In this document: positions 25,111-34,216 of the stretch, one piece after another
How the letters are laid out: each line of letters starts with the position of its first letter
How positions within the stretch are numbered: position 1 is the stretch's first letter
Made by a program: the position numbers and the translations under genes
NCBI GenBank assembly: GCA_017449025.1
Contig: JAFSKJ010000108.1
Span: forward strand, 1-64,000
Source of the DNA: Prevotella sp.
Lineage (GTDB): Bacteria > Bacteroidota > Bacteroidia > Bacteroidales > Bacteroidaceae
Length of the DNA stretch: 64,000 nucleotides
Direction of reading: 5' to 3'
Notes under the pieces: generated by a model
The model's input: the letters and a program-made list of their open reading frames with translations, nothing else
Database searches by the model: none
What the model was told of the DNA's origin: nothing

Positions 25111-25145
25111 AGGGGTACTTGCTAAACCCCCTTTAACAAAACAAG
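25111..25145 (+). promoter_or_regulatory. preQ1-I riboswitch
   Basis: A full H-type pseudoknot can be drawn. P1 pairs AGGGG (25111-25115) with CCCCT (25128-25132), and P2 pairs CTTG (25118-25121) with CAAG (25142-25145). C25127 sits where the preQ1-pairing cytosine lies in known aptamers. The A-rich tail TTAACAAAACAAG is nearly identical to that of the crystallised Thermoanaerobacter tengcongensis aptamer. The ATG of the queuosine-precursor transporter follows at 25149, 3 nt after P2, so ligand binding would bury the ribosome entry region. Control is therefore likely at translation. Confidence 0.93.
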
Positions 25146-25148
25146 AAA

Positions 25149-25841
25149 ATGAATAAAACAGAAAACCAAAAGGTCAGTGTGCTGTTTATGCTTTTCGGCA
25201 CCCTGTTCTGCGTCTGCCTGATTACGGCAAACGTTCTTGAGACAAAGCAACTTTCGTTTGGTCCTGTCAATCTCACTGCAGGCATCATTGTGTTTCCCGT
25301 CAGCTACATCATCAACGATGTGGTTTGCGAGGTGTGGGGCTATCAGCGCACCAGGATGCTTATTTGGATGGGCTTTGCCATGAACTTCCTCTTTGTTGTC
25401 TTTGGCGCCATTGCCGACTGGATTCCCGGCGCTTCCTACTGGGACGGCGACGAGGGCTTTCATGTCATTTTCGGACTGGCACCGCGCATAGCCCTGGCTT
25501 CGTTCATAGCTTTCATTGCCGGCTCGTTTATTAATGCATACGTAATGTCGCGCATGAAGCTCACCTCGCATGGCAAGAACTTTTCCATGCGTGCCATCCT
25601 CAGTACAATATTTGGCGAGACCACTGATTCCATCATCTTCTTCCCACTGGCATTAGGTGGCGTAATTCCCTGGGAGGAAATGCCGTCGCTAATGATTTCT
25701 CAAGTGACACTCAAGACCTTGTATGAGATTCTCGTACTGCCCTTCACCATTCGTGTGGTTGCTTTCACCAAGAAACACGACCATGAGGATGTCTACGACC
25801 GCAATATTTCTTACAACATTTTCAACATACTGAAACTATGA
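25149..25841 (+). CDS. Queuosine precursor transporter, YhhQ/VUT family
   Basis: A membrane protein of 230 residues with about six helices. Family segments are [33 protein letters not shown] and [11 protein letters not shown]. YhhQ proteins import preQ0 or preQ1 for tRNA queuosine. Two context signs support this: a preQ1-I riboswitch directly before the ATG and queF overlapping its stop (ATGA). A set of one importer and one reductase, with no queC, queD or queE in the window, suggests that this strain can salvage preQ0. Confidence 0.92.
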   Translation: MNKTENQKVSVLFMLFGTLFCVCLITANVLETKQLSFGPVNLTAGIIVFPVSYIINDVVCEVWGYQRTRMLIWMGFAMNFLFVVFGAIADWIPGASYWDGDEGFHVIFGLAPRIALASFIAFIAGSFINAYVMSRMKLTSHGKNFSMRAILSTIFGETTDSIIFFPLALGGVIPWEEMPSLMISQVTLKTLYEILVLPFTIRVVAFTKKHDHEDVYDRNISYNIFNILKL

Positions 25842-26302
25842 GAGAGCAAGAAAACCTGAATGCCTTAGGCCGTAAAACCGAATACCTTAGCGATTATGCT
25901 CCGGAGGTGCTTGAGACTTTCGTGAACAAGCATCCAGACAACGACTACTGGGTTCAGTTCAACTGTCCGGAGTTCACATCGCTATGCCCGATTACGGGGC
26001 AGCCAGACTTTGCAGAGATAAGGATAATGTACTTGCCAGGCGAGCGCATGGTGGAGTCGAAGAGCCTTAAGCTCTACCTCTTCTCTTTCCGCAACCATGG
26101 CGATTTCCATGAGGACTGCGTCAATGTGATAATGAAGGACCTTGTCCGTCTCATGGCTCCCAAATATATAGAGGTGGTGGGGATATTCACTCCACGCGGT
26201 GGCATCAGCATTTACCCCTATGCCAATTACGGGCGCCCCGGCACAAAGTATGAGGCTATGGCCGAGCAGCGTTTGCTTGCCCATGAGGCAGTGCTGCGGT
26301 GA
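25838..26302 (+). CDS. queF: NADPH-dependent 7-cyano-7-deazaguanine reductase QueF
   Basis: The enzyme has 154 residues and reduces preQ0 to preQ1. Seen are [16 protein letters not shown] (catalytic Cys and Asp) and the QueF motif [20 protein letters not shown] (substrate and NADPH site). It is the short, single-domain type related to GTP cyclohydrolase I. It overlaps the transporter gene by 4 nt and should be under the same preQ1 riboswitch. It ends 1 nt before the convergent cca gene, with no visible terminator. Confidence 0.95.
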   Translation: MREQENLNALGRKTEYLSDYAPEVLETFVNKHPDNDYWVQFNCPEFTSLCPITGQPDFAEIRIMYLPGERMVESKSLKLYLFSFRNHGDFHEDCVNVIMKDLVRLMAPKYIEVVGIFTPRGGISIYPYANYGRPGTKYEAMAEQRLLAHEAVLR

Positions 26303-26303
26303 T

Positions 26304-27764
26304 TCACTTTGCCAGCCCCATCTCTTTGGCTTTCTTCAAGAGCAGCTCCATGAGTGGTTCACGCTCGTTCTCCACCCTGTTGTCGAGTACGGCATCCTTG
26401 AGGGTCTGCTTAAGTATGCCCACCTCGCGGCTGGGCTTGAGGTTGAACAGCTCCATTATCTCATTGCCGTCGATAACGGGTTGGAGTAGCCGTTTGTAGT
26501 CTTTCTCCTTAAGGTCGGCTAACTTCTCACGCACCATCCGGAAGTTCTCAAGGAAGATTTTTTTCTTGACTTCGTTCTTTGACGTGATGTCAGCCTCGCA
26601 GAGGGTCATCAGGTCGTCAATGTCGTCGCCGGCATCATTGAGCAGCCTGCGTACGGCAGAGTCGGTCACCTCGCTGTCGGCAATAGCCTGCGGCCTCATG
26701 TGCATGTCTACAAGCTTCTGGACATAGCGCATCTCTGCTCCCATGGGCATCTTCAGGCGGCGGAAAATGTCGGTCACCATCTTGGCACCAATATAGTTGT
26801 GGTTGTGGAATGTCCAGCCGATGGCTGGATCCCAGCGCTTTGAGCGTGTCTTGCCTATGTCGTGTAACAGCGCCGCCCAACGGAGCCACAGCTCGTTAGG
26901 TCGCAGTGCTGCTGGTGTGGAAACCACATTCTCCAACACTTCGAGTGTGTGGTAGAAATTGTTCTTGTGGGCGCGGCCGTTTTTCTGCTCCACAATGTCG
27001 AGTGCCGACAGCTCTGGCAGTAGAATGTTCAGTAGTCCGGAGCGCTGTAGGTCAACGAAACCTTTACTGGGATGGGGCGACATCACTATCTTGTTCAGCT
27101 CCACTTCAATGCGCTCGCCACTGACAATCTTTATCCTGTCTGCCATGCGTTCGAGAGCCTCGAAGGTGTCGTCCTCTATCTGGAAGTTAAGCTGTGTGGC
27201 AAAGCGTATGCACCTCATCATCCGCAGCGGGTCGTCGGAGAAGGTGACATCGGGCTCCAATGGCGTTGCAATGATTCCGTCTTCAAGGTCTGCAAGGCCG
27301 TTGAAGGGGTCGATAAGCTCCCCGAAGCGGCTGGCGTTCAAGCAGATGGCCATGGCGTTGATGGTGAAGTCGCGGCGGTTCTGGTCATCTTCAAGGGTGC
27401 CATCCTCAACGATGGGCTTTCGCGAATCATGGCTGTAGCTCTCCTTGCGTGCACCAACGAACTCCACTTCTAATGGAACGGGAAGAGAGTGGTGTGCAAC
27501 CTTTATCTGTGCCGTGCCGAAATTCCTGAAAACGGCGAGGCTGGCTTTGTGGCCGAGCATGCTTTTCAGCTTTTTTGCCAATTCTATGCCGCTTCCCACC
27601 ACCACCACGTCAATATCGTTCGACGGGCGTTCCAGGAACAGGTCGCGCACGTAGCCGCCAACAACGTAGCACTCCACGCCCTGGCTGTCGGCAGCCTGGC
27701 CTATCATCCTGAATATAGGCTGGTCAAGAATCTCGGCCAGCTCGTCATCTGAGTATAATTTCAT
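26304..27764 (-). CDS. cca: CCA tRNA nucleotidyltransferase with HD domain
   Basis: A 486-residue enzyme that adds or repairs the CCA end of tRNAs. The head domain carries YVVGGYVRDLFLERPSNDID (class II GGxVRD and DxD). FTINAMA and DPLRMMRCIRFA follow, then an HD domain with RWAALLHDIGKTRSKRWD. The HD domain gives 2',3'-phosphatase or phosphodiesterase activity in relatives. It has its own promoter, which lies back to back with that of the lipoprotein gene at 27883. Confidence 0.93.
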   Translation of the reverse strand: MKLYSDDELAEILDQPIFRMIGQAADSQGVECYVVGGYVRDLFLERPSNDIDVVVVGSGIELAKKLKSMLGHKASLAVFRNFGTAQIKVAHHSLPVPLEVEFVGARKESYSHDSRKPIVEDGTLEDDQNRRDFTINAMAICLNASRFGELIDPFNGLADLEDGIIATPLEPDVTFSDDPLRMMRCIRFATQLNFQIEDDTFEALERMADRIKIVSGERIEVELNKIVMSPHPSKGFVDLQRSGLLNILLPELSALDIVEQKNGRAHKNNFYHTLEVLENVVSTPAALRPNELWLRWAALLHDIGKTRSKRWDPAIGWTFHNHNYIGAKMVTDIFRRLKMPMGAEMRYVQKLVDMHMRPQAIADSEVTDSAVRRLLNDAGDDIDDLMTLCEADITSKNEVKKKIFLENFRMVREKLADLKEKDYKRLLQPVIDGNEIMELFNLKPSREVGILKQTLKDAVLDNRVENEREPLMELLLKKAKEMGLAK

Positions 27765-27789
27765 CTCTGTTGTAATGTCATTTAGGCTG

Positions 27790-27820
27790 CAAAGTTACTA
27801 ATAAATGCGAGAAAAGCCAA
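27790..27820 (-). promoter_or_regulatory. Promoter of cca
   Basis: On the minus strand TTG (27818-27820), a 20-nt spacer and TAACTTTG (27790-27797) make a consensus Bacteroidetes promoter, 26 nt before the ATG. Confidence 0.8.
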
Positions 27821-27828
27821 AGAATATT

Positions 27829-27858
27829 TTGTATTTCTCCTATTTATTCGTAACTTTG
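27829..27858 (+). promoter_or_regulatory. Promoter of the lipoprotein-DUF1599-DoxX operon
   Basis: TTG (27829-27831), a 19-nt spacer and TAACTTTG (27851-27858) form a consensus promoter, 24 nt before the ATG at 27883. Only 8 bp separate its -33 element from that of the divergent cca promoter. Confidence 0.85.
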
Positions 27859-27882
27859 CACCCACAAAATATACGTAATGCT

Positions 27883-28332
27883 ATGAGAAGAGTGCTTTTA
27901 TGGTGTGTGGCAGCCTTGCTGACGGTATCATGCGGAGAGAACAGGCACAAAGAGGCCGATGCCCTGCTTGGCAAGGCCAAAGCCTTCTACGAGCAGGGAC
28001 GATACGAGGATGCCCTTGCCACTATTGACTCGTTGCGCAAGGTTTTTCCCAATGCCATTGATACGCGTAAACAAGCCCTCACGCTGTATCAGAATGTTGA
28101 GCTTAAGAAAACTCAGCAGGAGCTCGCTCTCGTCGACAGTGCACTACAGGCAGTGAAGCAGGACTACGAATATCAGCGGCATAAGGTGGAGAAAGACAAA
28201 CAGGCTCTTAGGGCCACCCCCGACGAACTTACGATGCTCACCCGCAAACGAGTGCACCGCGATTCCCTGCAGACCCGGTTCGACGTGCTCTGTGCCAAGA
28301 TACGTTACATCCACAAGAAACAAAAAGAATGA
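27883..28332 (+). CDS. Lipoprotein with TPR-like helices, unknown
   Basis: A 149-residue lipoprotein. The signal MRRVLLWCVAALLTVSC ends in a lipobox whose Cys is residue 17. A TPR-like helical hairpin follows (KEADALLGKAKAFYEQGRYEDALATIDSLRKVFPNA), then a long coiled coil. I set the start at 27883 because the longer frame from 27805 would include the promoter. It overlaps the DUF1599 gene by 4 nt. It is probably bound to the inner face of the outer membrane or to the periplasmic face of the inner membrane. Confidence 0.8.
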   Translation: MRRVLLWCVAALLTVSCGENRHKEADALLGKAKAFYEQGRYEDALATIDSLRKVFPNAIDTRKQALTLYQNVELKKTQQELALVDSALQAVKQDYEYQRHKVEKDKQALRATPDELTMLTRKRVHRDSLQTRFDVLCAKIRYIHKKQKE

Positions 28333-28871
28333 ACGAACATACCAACACGCAGTTTGAACAGGCCATGGCCGAGTGCCGCGGGCTGTTTGCCGACAAGCTT
28401 CATGACTACAAGGCGTCGTGGCGCATACTGCGGCCGTCATCATTGACTGACCAGCTCTTCATCAAGGCAAAGCGCATACGCTCGTTGGAAATAAAGAAGG
28501 AGTCTTTGGTGGGCGAGGGCATCAGACCTGAGTTCATTGCCCTGGTCAATTATGGCATTGTCGGACTTATTCAGCTGAGTCATGGCTTTGCAGACACAGT
28601 GGACATCAGTAACGATGAGGCGTTACGACTCTATGACCACTATGCCCATGAGGCACTGGAGCTTATGAAACGCAAGAACCACGACTACGACGAGGCTTGG
28701 CGAGGCATGCGCGTCAGCTCGTATACCGACTTGATACTCACCAAGATAGAGCGGATAAAGGAGATTGAAAATCTCGGAGGCGAGACACTTGTGTCTGAGG
28801 GCGCCGAGGGTAACTATATGGATATTGTTAACTACGCGGTGTTCGGGCTGATAAAGCTGAGTGAAAAATGA
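28329..28871 (+). CDS. DUF1599 protein, internally duplicated
   Basis: A cytoplasmic protein of 180 residues made of two copies of one helical unit. The first reads YKASWRILRPSSLTDQLFIK.., then FIALVNYGIVGLIQLS. The second reads YDEAWRGMRVSSYTDLILTK.., then [16 protein letters not shown]. It is the Bacteroidetes family DUF1599, which has been compared with nucleotide-modifying enzymes of the thymidylate synthase-related type; the activity is unknown. It overlaps the genes on both sides, so the three are translated as a set. Confidence 0.85.
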   Translation: MNEHTNTQFEQAMAECRGLFADKLHDYKASWRILRPSSLTDQLFIKAKRIRSLEIKKESLVGEGIRPEFIALVNYGIVGLIQLSHGFADTVDISNDEALRLYDHYAHEALELMKRKNHDYDEAWRGMRVSSYTDLILTKIERIKEIENLGGETLVSEGAEGNYMDIVNYAVFGLIKLSEK

Positions 28872-30198
28872 AGAACAGAAGGTGAGAAAGGTTTTCGTCA
28901 ATACATGTCGCCTGGTGCTGGCCGTAGTGTTTGTCCTGTCGGGATTCGTCAAGGCCGTCGACCCGCTGGGCACACAATATAAGATTCAGGACTATCTGGA
29001 GGCCATGCACCTTGGCAGCCTGCTCCCCGACATAGCCACCCTGGGTGCCTCGGTGTTGCTCTCGGCGGTGGAGTTCTGTCTGGGCATAAGCCTGCTGTTC
29101 GCCATAAGGCGCCGGCTTACGTCGCGGCTCATTCTGGCAGTGATGCTCGTAATGATGCCCTTGACACTGTGGTTAGCACTGACCAACCCTGTGAGCGACT
29201 GCGGATGCTTCGGCGATGCCTTGGTTCTCACCAACTGGCAGACGTTCTGGAAGAATATCCTGCTGTTGTCCTGTGCCGTGGTGGTGGCGAGGTGGCCGTT
29301 GGATATGTTCCGTTTCGTTAGCAGGACAAACCAGTGGATTGTCACGAACTACTCTGCTGTGTTCATACTCGGGGTGTCCACATGGTGCCTTTACGACCTG
29401 CCCATCTTCGACTTCCGCCCCTACCATATAGGGGCAAGCATCAGGGAGGGCATGACAATACCCGACGATGCTGAGATGCCGCAGTTTGAGACAACCTTCG
29501 TGATGGAGAGAGACGGAGTGCGGCAGGAGTTTACAGTCGACAACTACCCAGATTCAACGTGGACGTTCGTCGACTCCAGGACAGTGCAGACCCGTGAGGG
29601 CTATGTGCCTCCGATACACGACTTCTCGATAGTAAGTCTCGACGAGGACGAGGATATTACCGAGGCGGTGCTTGCCGACAAGGGATACACCTTCCTGTTA
29701 ATATCGCCTCATCTTGGACAGGCCGATGACTCGCGTCTTGATCTTATTAATGAGGTATACGAGTACGCGCGCGAGAATGACTATCCATTCTATTGCCTCA
29801 CGGCCAGTGCAGCATCAGAAATAGAGCAGTGGCGTGATATGACGGGTGCTGAGTACCCCTTCTGCGCTACCGACGAGACAACGCTCAAGACGGTAATCCG
29901 CTCTAACCCCGGGCTGCTGCTGATGCACGACGGCACTATTGTGCGCAAGTGGAGCCATAACAGCCTGCCCGACGAGTACCAACTCAACGGAAGGCTCGAG
30001 AACAACGCCATTGGGATGATGCCCAACGACTCTGTGCCCGGAAAGATACTGATGATACTGCTGTGGTTCGTCCTGCCACTGGCACTGCTGACAATGGCCG
30101 ACCGCACATGGATGTGGACAAAATGGCTTCGCCGCCGCAAATACCATACCACCCAGCAGCCACAGTCGCCCCAGAATAATATCATTAACCCTAAATAA
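28861..30198 (+). CDS. BT_3928-like DoxX family membrane protein with thioredoxin-like C-domain
   Basis: A protein of 445 residues. The N-terminal third is a four-helix DoxX-like domain ([20 protein letters not shown].., [21 protein letters not shown]). A fifth helix, an extracytoplasmic domain with a thioredoxin-like fold but no CxxC ([13 protein letters not shown].., [14 protein letters not shown]) and a final C-terminal helix follow. The start is a GTG at 28861 that overlaps the previous gene by 11 nt; no ATG fits the N-terminus. The paired CGCF motif in the DoxX part is typical of the BT_3928 family. Confidence 0.85.
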   Translation: MKNEEQKVRKVFVNTCRLVLAVVFVLSGFVKAVDPLGTQYKIQDYLEAMHLGSLLPDIATLGASVLLSAVEFCLGISLLFAIRRRLTSRLILAVMLVMMPLTLWLALTNPVSDCGCFGDALVLTNWQTFWKNILLLSCAVVVARWPLDMFRFVSRTNQWIVTNYSAVFILGVSTWCLYDLPIFDFRPYHIGASIREGMTIPDDAEMPQFETTFVMERDGVRQEFTVDNYPDSTWTFVDSRTVQTREGYVPPIHDFSIVSLDEDEDITEAVLADKGYTFLLISPHLGQADDSRLDLINEVYEYARENDYPFYCLTASAASEIEQWRDMTGAEYPFCATDETTLKTVIRSNPGLLLMHDGTIVRKWSHNSLPDEYQLNGRLENNAIGMMPNDSVPGKILMILLWFVLPLALLTMADRTWMWTKWLRRRKYHTTQQPQSPQNNIINPK

Positions 30199-30211
30199 AA
30201 AAAAGAAAACA

Positions 30212-30970
30212 ATGAGAAAGAAAATTGTAGCAGGAAACTGGAAGATGAACATGAATCTCCAGGAAGGTATTGCTCTTGCAAAGGAGCTGAACGAAACTCT
30301 TAAGGCCGACAAGCCTAACTGTGGTGTGGTTATCTGCACCCCGTTTATCCACTTGGCATCCATCGCACAGTTCCTCGACCAGTCGGTAATTGGACTTGGT
30401 GCCGAGAACTGCGCCGACAAGGAGAAGGGCGCCTACACCGGCGAGGTGAGCGCAGAGATGGTCAAGTCGACAGGTGCACAGTATGTAATCCTCGGCCATT
30501 CTGAGCGCCGTGAGTATTACAAGGAGACTCCCGAGATACTTAGGGAGAAAGTGCTGCTTGCACAGAAGAACGACCTTAAGGTGATCTTCTGCATTGGAGA
30601 GAGCTTGGAGGAGCGTGAGGCCGGCAAGCAGAACGAGGTGGTTAAGGCCGAGCTTGAAGGCTCTGTATTCAACCTTGCTGAAGAGGACTTCCGCAAGATT
30701 GTCATTGCCTACGAGCCAATCTGGGCCATTGGCACGGGCAAGACCGCCACTGCAGAACAGGCAGAGGAGATTCACGCTTACATCCGCTCCATCATTGCAG
30801 AGAAGTATGGTTCTGCAGTGGCAGACGACACCACCATACTCTATGGCGGTTCGTGCAAGGCTTCGAATGCTCCCGAACTGTTTGCCAAGCCCGACATCGA
30901 CGGCGGCCTTATTGGAGGTGCCTCGCTCAAGGCTGCAGACTTCAAGGGCATCATTGCGGCATTCGACTAA
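30212..30970 (+). CDS. tpiA: Triose-phosphate isomerase
   Basis: The glycolytic enzyme has 252 residues and interconverts dihydroxyacetone phosphate and glyceraldehyde 3-phosphate. Motifs are AGNWKMNMN (active-site Asn and Lys), [12 protein letters not shown] (His electrophile), [18 protein letters not shown] (base Glu and mobile loop) and YGGSCKASN. All catalytic residues are present. It is 13 nt past the DoxX gene. Confidence 0.97.
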   Translation: MRKKIVAGNWKMNMNLQEGIALAKELNETLKADKPNCGVVICTPFIHLASIAQFLDQSVIGLGAENCADKEKGAYTGEVSAEMVKSTGAQYVILGHSERREYYKETPEILREKVLLAQKNDLKVIFCIGESLEEREAGKQNEVVKAELEGSVFNLAEEDFRKIVIAYEPIWAIGTGKTATAEQAEEIHAYIRSIIAEKYGSAVADDTTILYGGSCKASNAPELFAKPDIDGGLIGGASLKAADFKGIIAAFD

Positions 30971-31032
30971 CGCCACAAGCAAAAGGAAGGGAGAACTGTT
31001 GAAAGTGAAATAATGTAGATTAAGTTATAGCT

Positions 31033-31917
31033 ATGAGAATAAAAGCAACACAAAGCAACTTGAGACGAATGGTGACATTGGCCATGTTCGTTGTTCTCTT
31101 TTCACCATTAACAGTTCTCTCTTCTCTCTTCTCTCTTCCCTGTTCGCTATTCGTTGGCTCGGCCAGGGCACAGACCTTCACAAGCCGGATACAGGAAAAG
31201 GGTGGGGAGCGCGAAGGAAAGCTCACCATCACCCACAGCGCTGCAATCGATTTGCTGGTCAACGGTAAGCAGACGCCCACCTCTCCCGCTCAGCCTGCGT
31301 CAAAGGAGACTCCCAAGAAGCAAGAGCCTCTGAAAACCGAACCCAAGAAGGACGACACCAAGAAATCCGACGCAAAGAGGACAGAGACAAAGAAGCCCGA
31401 GACAAAGACTGCCGAGCAGGAACGCCGCGAGGACCAACAGGCAGAACAGGCAAGGCAGGAAAAAGCCCGGCAAGAGCGCGAGAAAGCCCGCCGCGAAGCT
31501 GCGCAGGCAGAGAAAAACCGCCGCGAAGCAGCCAGAAACCCTGGAAAAGAGGCTAACGACAAGCGCAACACGCCCAACACTGTTGAGGGCGAACAGACAA
31601 ATGAAGACAACACTTCGCCCTTGGACACCAGGAAGAAAGTCATGCGCAACAGCTACAGGGTGACAGGCTACAGGGTGCAGGCCTACGCAGGAGGCAATCA
31701 GCGTAAGGACCGGCAGAAGGCCGAACAGGTTGGCAACGACATCAAGGCCAACTATCCTGAGGAGCCTATCTACGTGCATTTCTACTCTCCACGTTGGATT
31801 TGTCGTGTCGGCAACTACCGCACATACGAGGAGGCACACCAGATGCTGCTCAATGTAAGGAAGTTAGGCTATTCGTCGGCAACAATAGTCAAAGGCAAGA
31901 TAAGCATACAGTACTGA
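31033..31917 (+). CDS. SPOR-domain protein
   Basis: A 294-residue exported protein. The signal peptide ends near [11 protein letters not shown] long, highly charged linker follows (residues 75-185), dominated by Lys, Glu, Arg and Ala ([20 protein letters not shown]). A C-terminal SPOR domain completes the protein ([20 protein letters not shown].., [18 protein letters not shown]). SPOR domains bind peptidoglycan stripped of stem peptides, so the protein probably acts at the division site. Its stop overlaps the folE start (TGATG). Confidence 0.9.
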   Translation: MRIKATQSNLRRMVTLAMFVVLFSPLTVLSSLFSLPCSLFVGSARAQTFTSRIQEKGGEREGKLTITHSAAIDLLVNGKQTPTSPAQPASKETPKKQEPLKTEPKKDDTKKSDAKRTETKKPETKTAEQERREDQQAEQARQEKARQEREKARREAAQAEKNRREAARNPGKEANDKRNTPNTVEGEQTNEDNTSPLDTRKKVMRNSYRVTGYRVQAYAGGNQRKDRQKAEQVGNDIKANYPEEPIYVHFYSPRWICRVGNYRTYEEAHQMLLNVRKLGYSSATIVKGKISIQY

Positions 31918-32492
31918 TGAACGAAGAAACAGTAAACACTACCACAGAGGCTCTTGCCGAGCACTACCGCCAGATACTCACACTCATTGGCGAGGATTCC
32001 GCGCGCGAGGGGCTTCTCAAGACCCCAATGCGTGTGGCCAAGGCCATGCAGGTGCTTACGCGCGGGTATGAGATGGATGCCCACAAGGTGCTCACCGAAG
32101 CCCTCTTCAAGGAAGACTACTCGCAGATGGTCATTGTCAAGGATATCGACTTCTTCTCACTCTGCGAGCACCACATGCTTCCATTCTATGGCAAGGCGCA
32201 CGTGGCCTACATACCAAACGGCTACATCACCGGGCTGTCGAAGATTGCGCGGGTGGTAGACATCTACAGCCACAGACTGCAGGTGCAGGAACGCATGACA
32301 CTCCAGATAAAGGAGTGTATAGAGCAAACCCTCCACCCGCTCGGGGTAATGGTGGTTGTCGAGGCCAGGCACATGTGCATGCAGATGCGTGGCGTGGAAA
32401 AGCAGAACAGCATAACCACCACCAGCGATTTCAGCGGCGCATTCAACCAGGCCAAGACCCGTCAGGAATTCATGAACCTTATTTCACGTTAA
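31917..32492 (+). CDS. folE: GTP cyclohydrolase I
   Basis: The enzyme has 191 residues and makes dihydroneopterin triphosphate from GTP, the first step of folate synthesis. Motifs are [40 protein letters not shown] (Zn-binding Cys and His) and [19 protein letters not shown] (second Zn Cys region). I chose the ATG at 31917, which overlaps the SPOR gene stop by 1 nt. The longer frame from 31794 is inside the SPOR domain. Confidence 0.96.
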   Translation: MNEETVNTTTEALAEHYRQILTLIGEDSAREGLLKTPMRVAKAMQVLTRGYEMDAHKVLTEALFKEDYSQMVIVKDIDFFSLCEHHMLPFYGKAHVAYIPNGYITGLSKIARVVDIYSHRLQVQERMTLQIKECIEQTLHPLGVMVVVEARHMCMQMRGVEKQNSITTTSDFSGAFNQAKTRQEFMNLISR

Positions 32493-32514
32493 TTATTAAT
32501 CAATCCAAACTATT

Positions 32515-33069
32515 ATGTATCAGCCAGACAGAGGAAATTACAACAAGAAGGAGTCTTACGGACACATGGTCAGCCATAGTTGTCTGGGGCGCCTCGTCAT
32601 CTTAGGCGCATTGTTCTGCGCATTACTGCTCGTGGCCTACCTGACGGTGCCGTCGAACGAGACCATGAGAGAGGAGATGACCGACAATATCATCCAGTGC
32701 ATATCCGAGAACGACAGCATCAAGACTGACGGCATAGATGCCTTCATCAACAACATTGGCTACATCTTCACTAACTGCGACTCTGCGGATGTGAATAATG
32801 AGATGATTGCCAATTTCAACAAGTACAACAAGATGGAGATATACAAGCACCCATTCTTCTCCACTGCCTATATCCACAACAATTTCCGTCCGGAGGGCAC
32901 ACGTGTGGGCTTCGGCATGTTCGGGTTGGTCATTCCTACCGTCAACTTCAACGACTTCCTCCTTCGAGTAGGCCCAATGCACAAAGGTTATGACCAGCGT
33001 CTTATTAAACAGCAGAACTACGAGCGCGGACTTTATTTCGGAGAAAACCCAGACCTCGGCAACTATTAG
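32515..33069 (+). CDS. Membrane-anchored protein, unknown
   Basis: A 184-residue protein with one membrane helix (LVILGALFCALLLVAYLTVP, about 27-46). A mixed domain outside the cytoplasm follows (IDAFINNIGYIFTNCDSADVNNEMI.., RVGFGMFGLVIPTVNFNDFLLRVG). I do not recognise the family. It may be the last gene of the tpiA-folE run, and a perfect palindrome follows its stop. Confidence 0.75.
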   Translation: MYQPDRGNYNKKESYGHMVSHSCLGRLVILGALFCALLLVAYLTVPSNETMREEMTDNIIQCISENDSIKTDGIDAFINNIGYIFTNCDSADVNNEMIANFNKYNKMEIYKHPFFSTAYIHNNFRPEGTRVGFGMFGLVIPTVNFNDFLLRVGPMHKGYDQRLIKQQNYERGLYFGENPDLGNY

Positions 33070-33085
33070 TCTCAACATCTTACTG

Positions 33086-33115
33086 ACAGTTCCGCAACAC
33101 GTGTTGCGGAACTGT
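33086..33115. repeat. Perfect 30-bp palindrome
   Basis: ACAGTTCCGCAACAC and its exact reverse complement are adjacent (33086-33100 and 33101-33115), giving a 15-bp stem without a loop. It lies between the unknown membrane protein gene and rluA. It has no T-run, so it is either a weak terminator or a protein-binding site. Confidence 0.8.
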
Positions 33116-33143
33116 GGCCAATGGCCGGGAAGCAAAGTCAGAT

Positions 33144-34040
33144 ATGAATTACATGTCAATAAGCAATCAGGGTGGCGACTACGACCACTATGTTGTGGAA
33201 GAGGCGGCACCGCTGTTGGAGTGGCTGCTGGTTCACCTCAACCAAAGCCGTAGCAAGGTGAAGGCCACCTTGCAGGGGCGTGGCATCAAGGTCAACGGCA
33301 AGACCGTTAGCCAGTTCGACTTCCTTCTGCAGCCGGGAATGAAAGTGGCCGTGAGCAAGTCGAAGCGCAACCAGTGCAGCTTCAAGAGCCGTTACGTCAA
33401 CATTGTCTATGAAGACCGCTGGCTTATTGTTGTCGAGAAGCACGAAGGCATTCTGTCAATGGCTGCCGGACACTCCACACTAAACGTCAAGAGTGTGCTT
33501 GACAACTATTTCAGCCGCTCGCGGCAGAAGTGCCGCGCCCATGTGGTACACCGCCTTGACAGGGACACCAGCGGCCTGATGGTCTATGCCAAAGACATGG
33601 AAACCGAGCAGCTCATGGAGAACAACTGGCACCAAATGGTATACGACCGCCGATACGTGGCCGTGCTTTCGGGAGAGGTGGAGCAGGAAGGGGGCACCAT
33701 TGCCAACTGGCTTAAAGACAACAAGGCATACGTCACTTATTCCTCGCCGGTGGACAATGGCGGAAAGCATGCCGTGTCGCACTATCATGTGCTGGCGCGT
33801 ACCACTGAATACTCGCTCGTGGAGTTCAAGCTTGAAACGGGGCGCAAGAACCAGATACGTGTTCATGCCGCAGACATGGGCCATCCCGTGTGTGGCGATG
33901 TGAAGTACGGCGACGGCAATTCCCCTCTCAACCGCCTGTGCCTGCATGCCTGGCTCCTTTGCTTCACTCATCCCGTGACAGGCGAGCAGATGGAGTTTGA
34001 GACTCCGATACCAACAGCATTCAAACGGCTTTTCAAATAA
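33144..34040 (+). CDS. RluA-family pseudouridine synthase
   Basis: An enzyme of 298 residues that turns uridine into pseudouridine in rRNA or tRNA. An N-terminal S4 domain (LLVHLNQSRSKVKATLQGRG, QFDFLLQPGMKVAV) precedes the catalytic domain with HVVHRLDRDTSGLMVYAKD (Asp nucleophile in RLDRDTSG) and LVEFKLETGRKNQIRVHA. The exact target is not clear; RluD or RluC substrates are likely. I start at the ATG at 33144, because one at 33114 would include the palindrome. Confidence 0.9.
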   Translation: MNYMSISNQGGDYDHYVVEEAAPLLEWLLVHLNQSRSKVKATLQGRGIKVNGKTVSQFDFLLQPGMKVAVSKSKRNQCSFKSRYVNIVYEDRWLIVVEKHEGILSMAAGHSTLNVKSVLDNYFSRSRQKCRAHVVHRLDRDTSGLMVYAKDMETEQLMENNWHQMVYDRRYVAVLSGEVEQEGGTIANWLKDNKAYVTYSSPVDNGGKHAVSHYHVLARTTEYSLVEFKLETGRKNQIRVHAADMGHPVCGDVKYGDGNSPLNRLCLHAWLLCFTHPVTGEQMEFETPIPTAFKRLFK

Positions 34041-34051
34041 CATTTTGCACT

Positions 34052-34207
34052 ATGGATAACATAGGTTATTACCTCTTCATGCTGGCCGTCATTGTGGTGG
34101 GATTCATCGTGGTGAGAAAGGTGGCCAGCTGCATGATAAAGAGCGTGGTGCTCCTCGTGGCTATTGCTGCCCTGGCCGCCATCTATTACCTTTACATCAG
34201 ACAATAG
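34052..34207 (+). CDS. Small membrane protein, 51 residues
   Basis: A short gene with ATG at 34052 and TAG at 34205. The product reads MDNIGYYLFMLAVIVVGFIV.., a basic stretch (VRKVASCMIKS), then VVLLVAIAALAAIYYLY. It has two predicted membrane helices and an N-out/C-out or hairpin topology. It sits 11 nt after rluA and 9 nt before the FAD dehydrogenase gene. The tight spacing and clean hydrophobic pattern support a real gene. The function is unknown. Confidence 0.65.
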   Translation: MDNIGYYLFMLAVIVVGFIVVRKVASCMIKSVVLLVAIAALAAIYYLYIRQ

Positions 34208-34216
34208 CCAGGCATC

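Noticed and set aside
30191..30982. Open frame of 263 codons on the minus strand
   Set aside because: It is antisense to tpiA, which carries all catalytic motifs of the enzyme.
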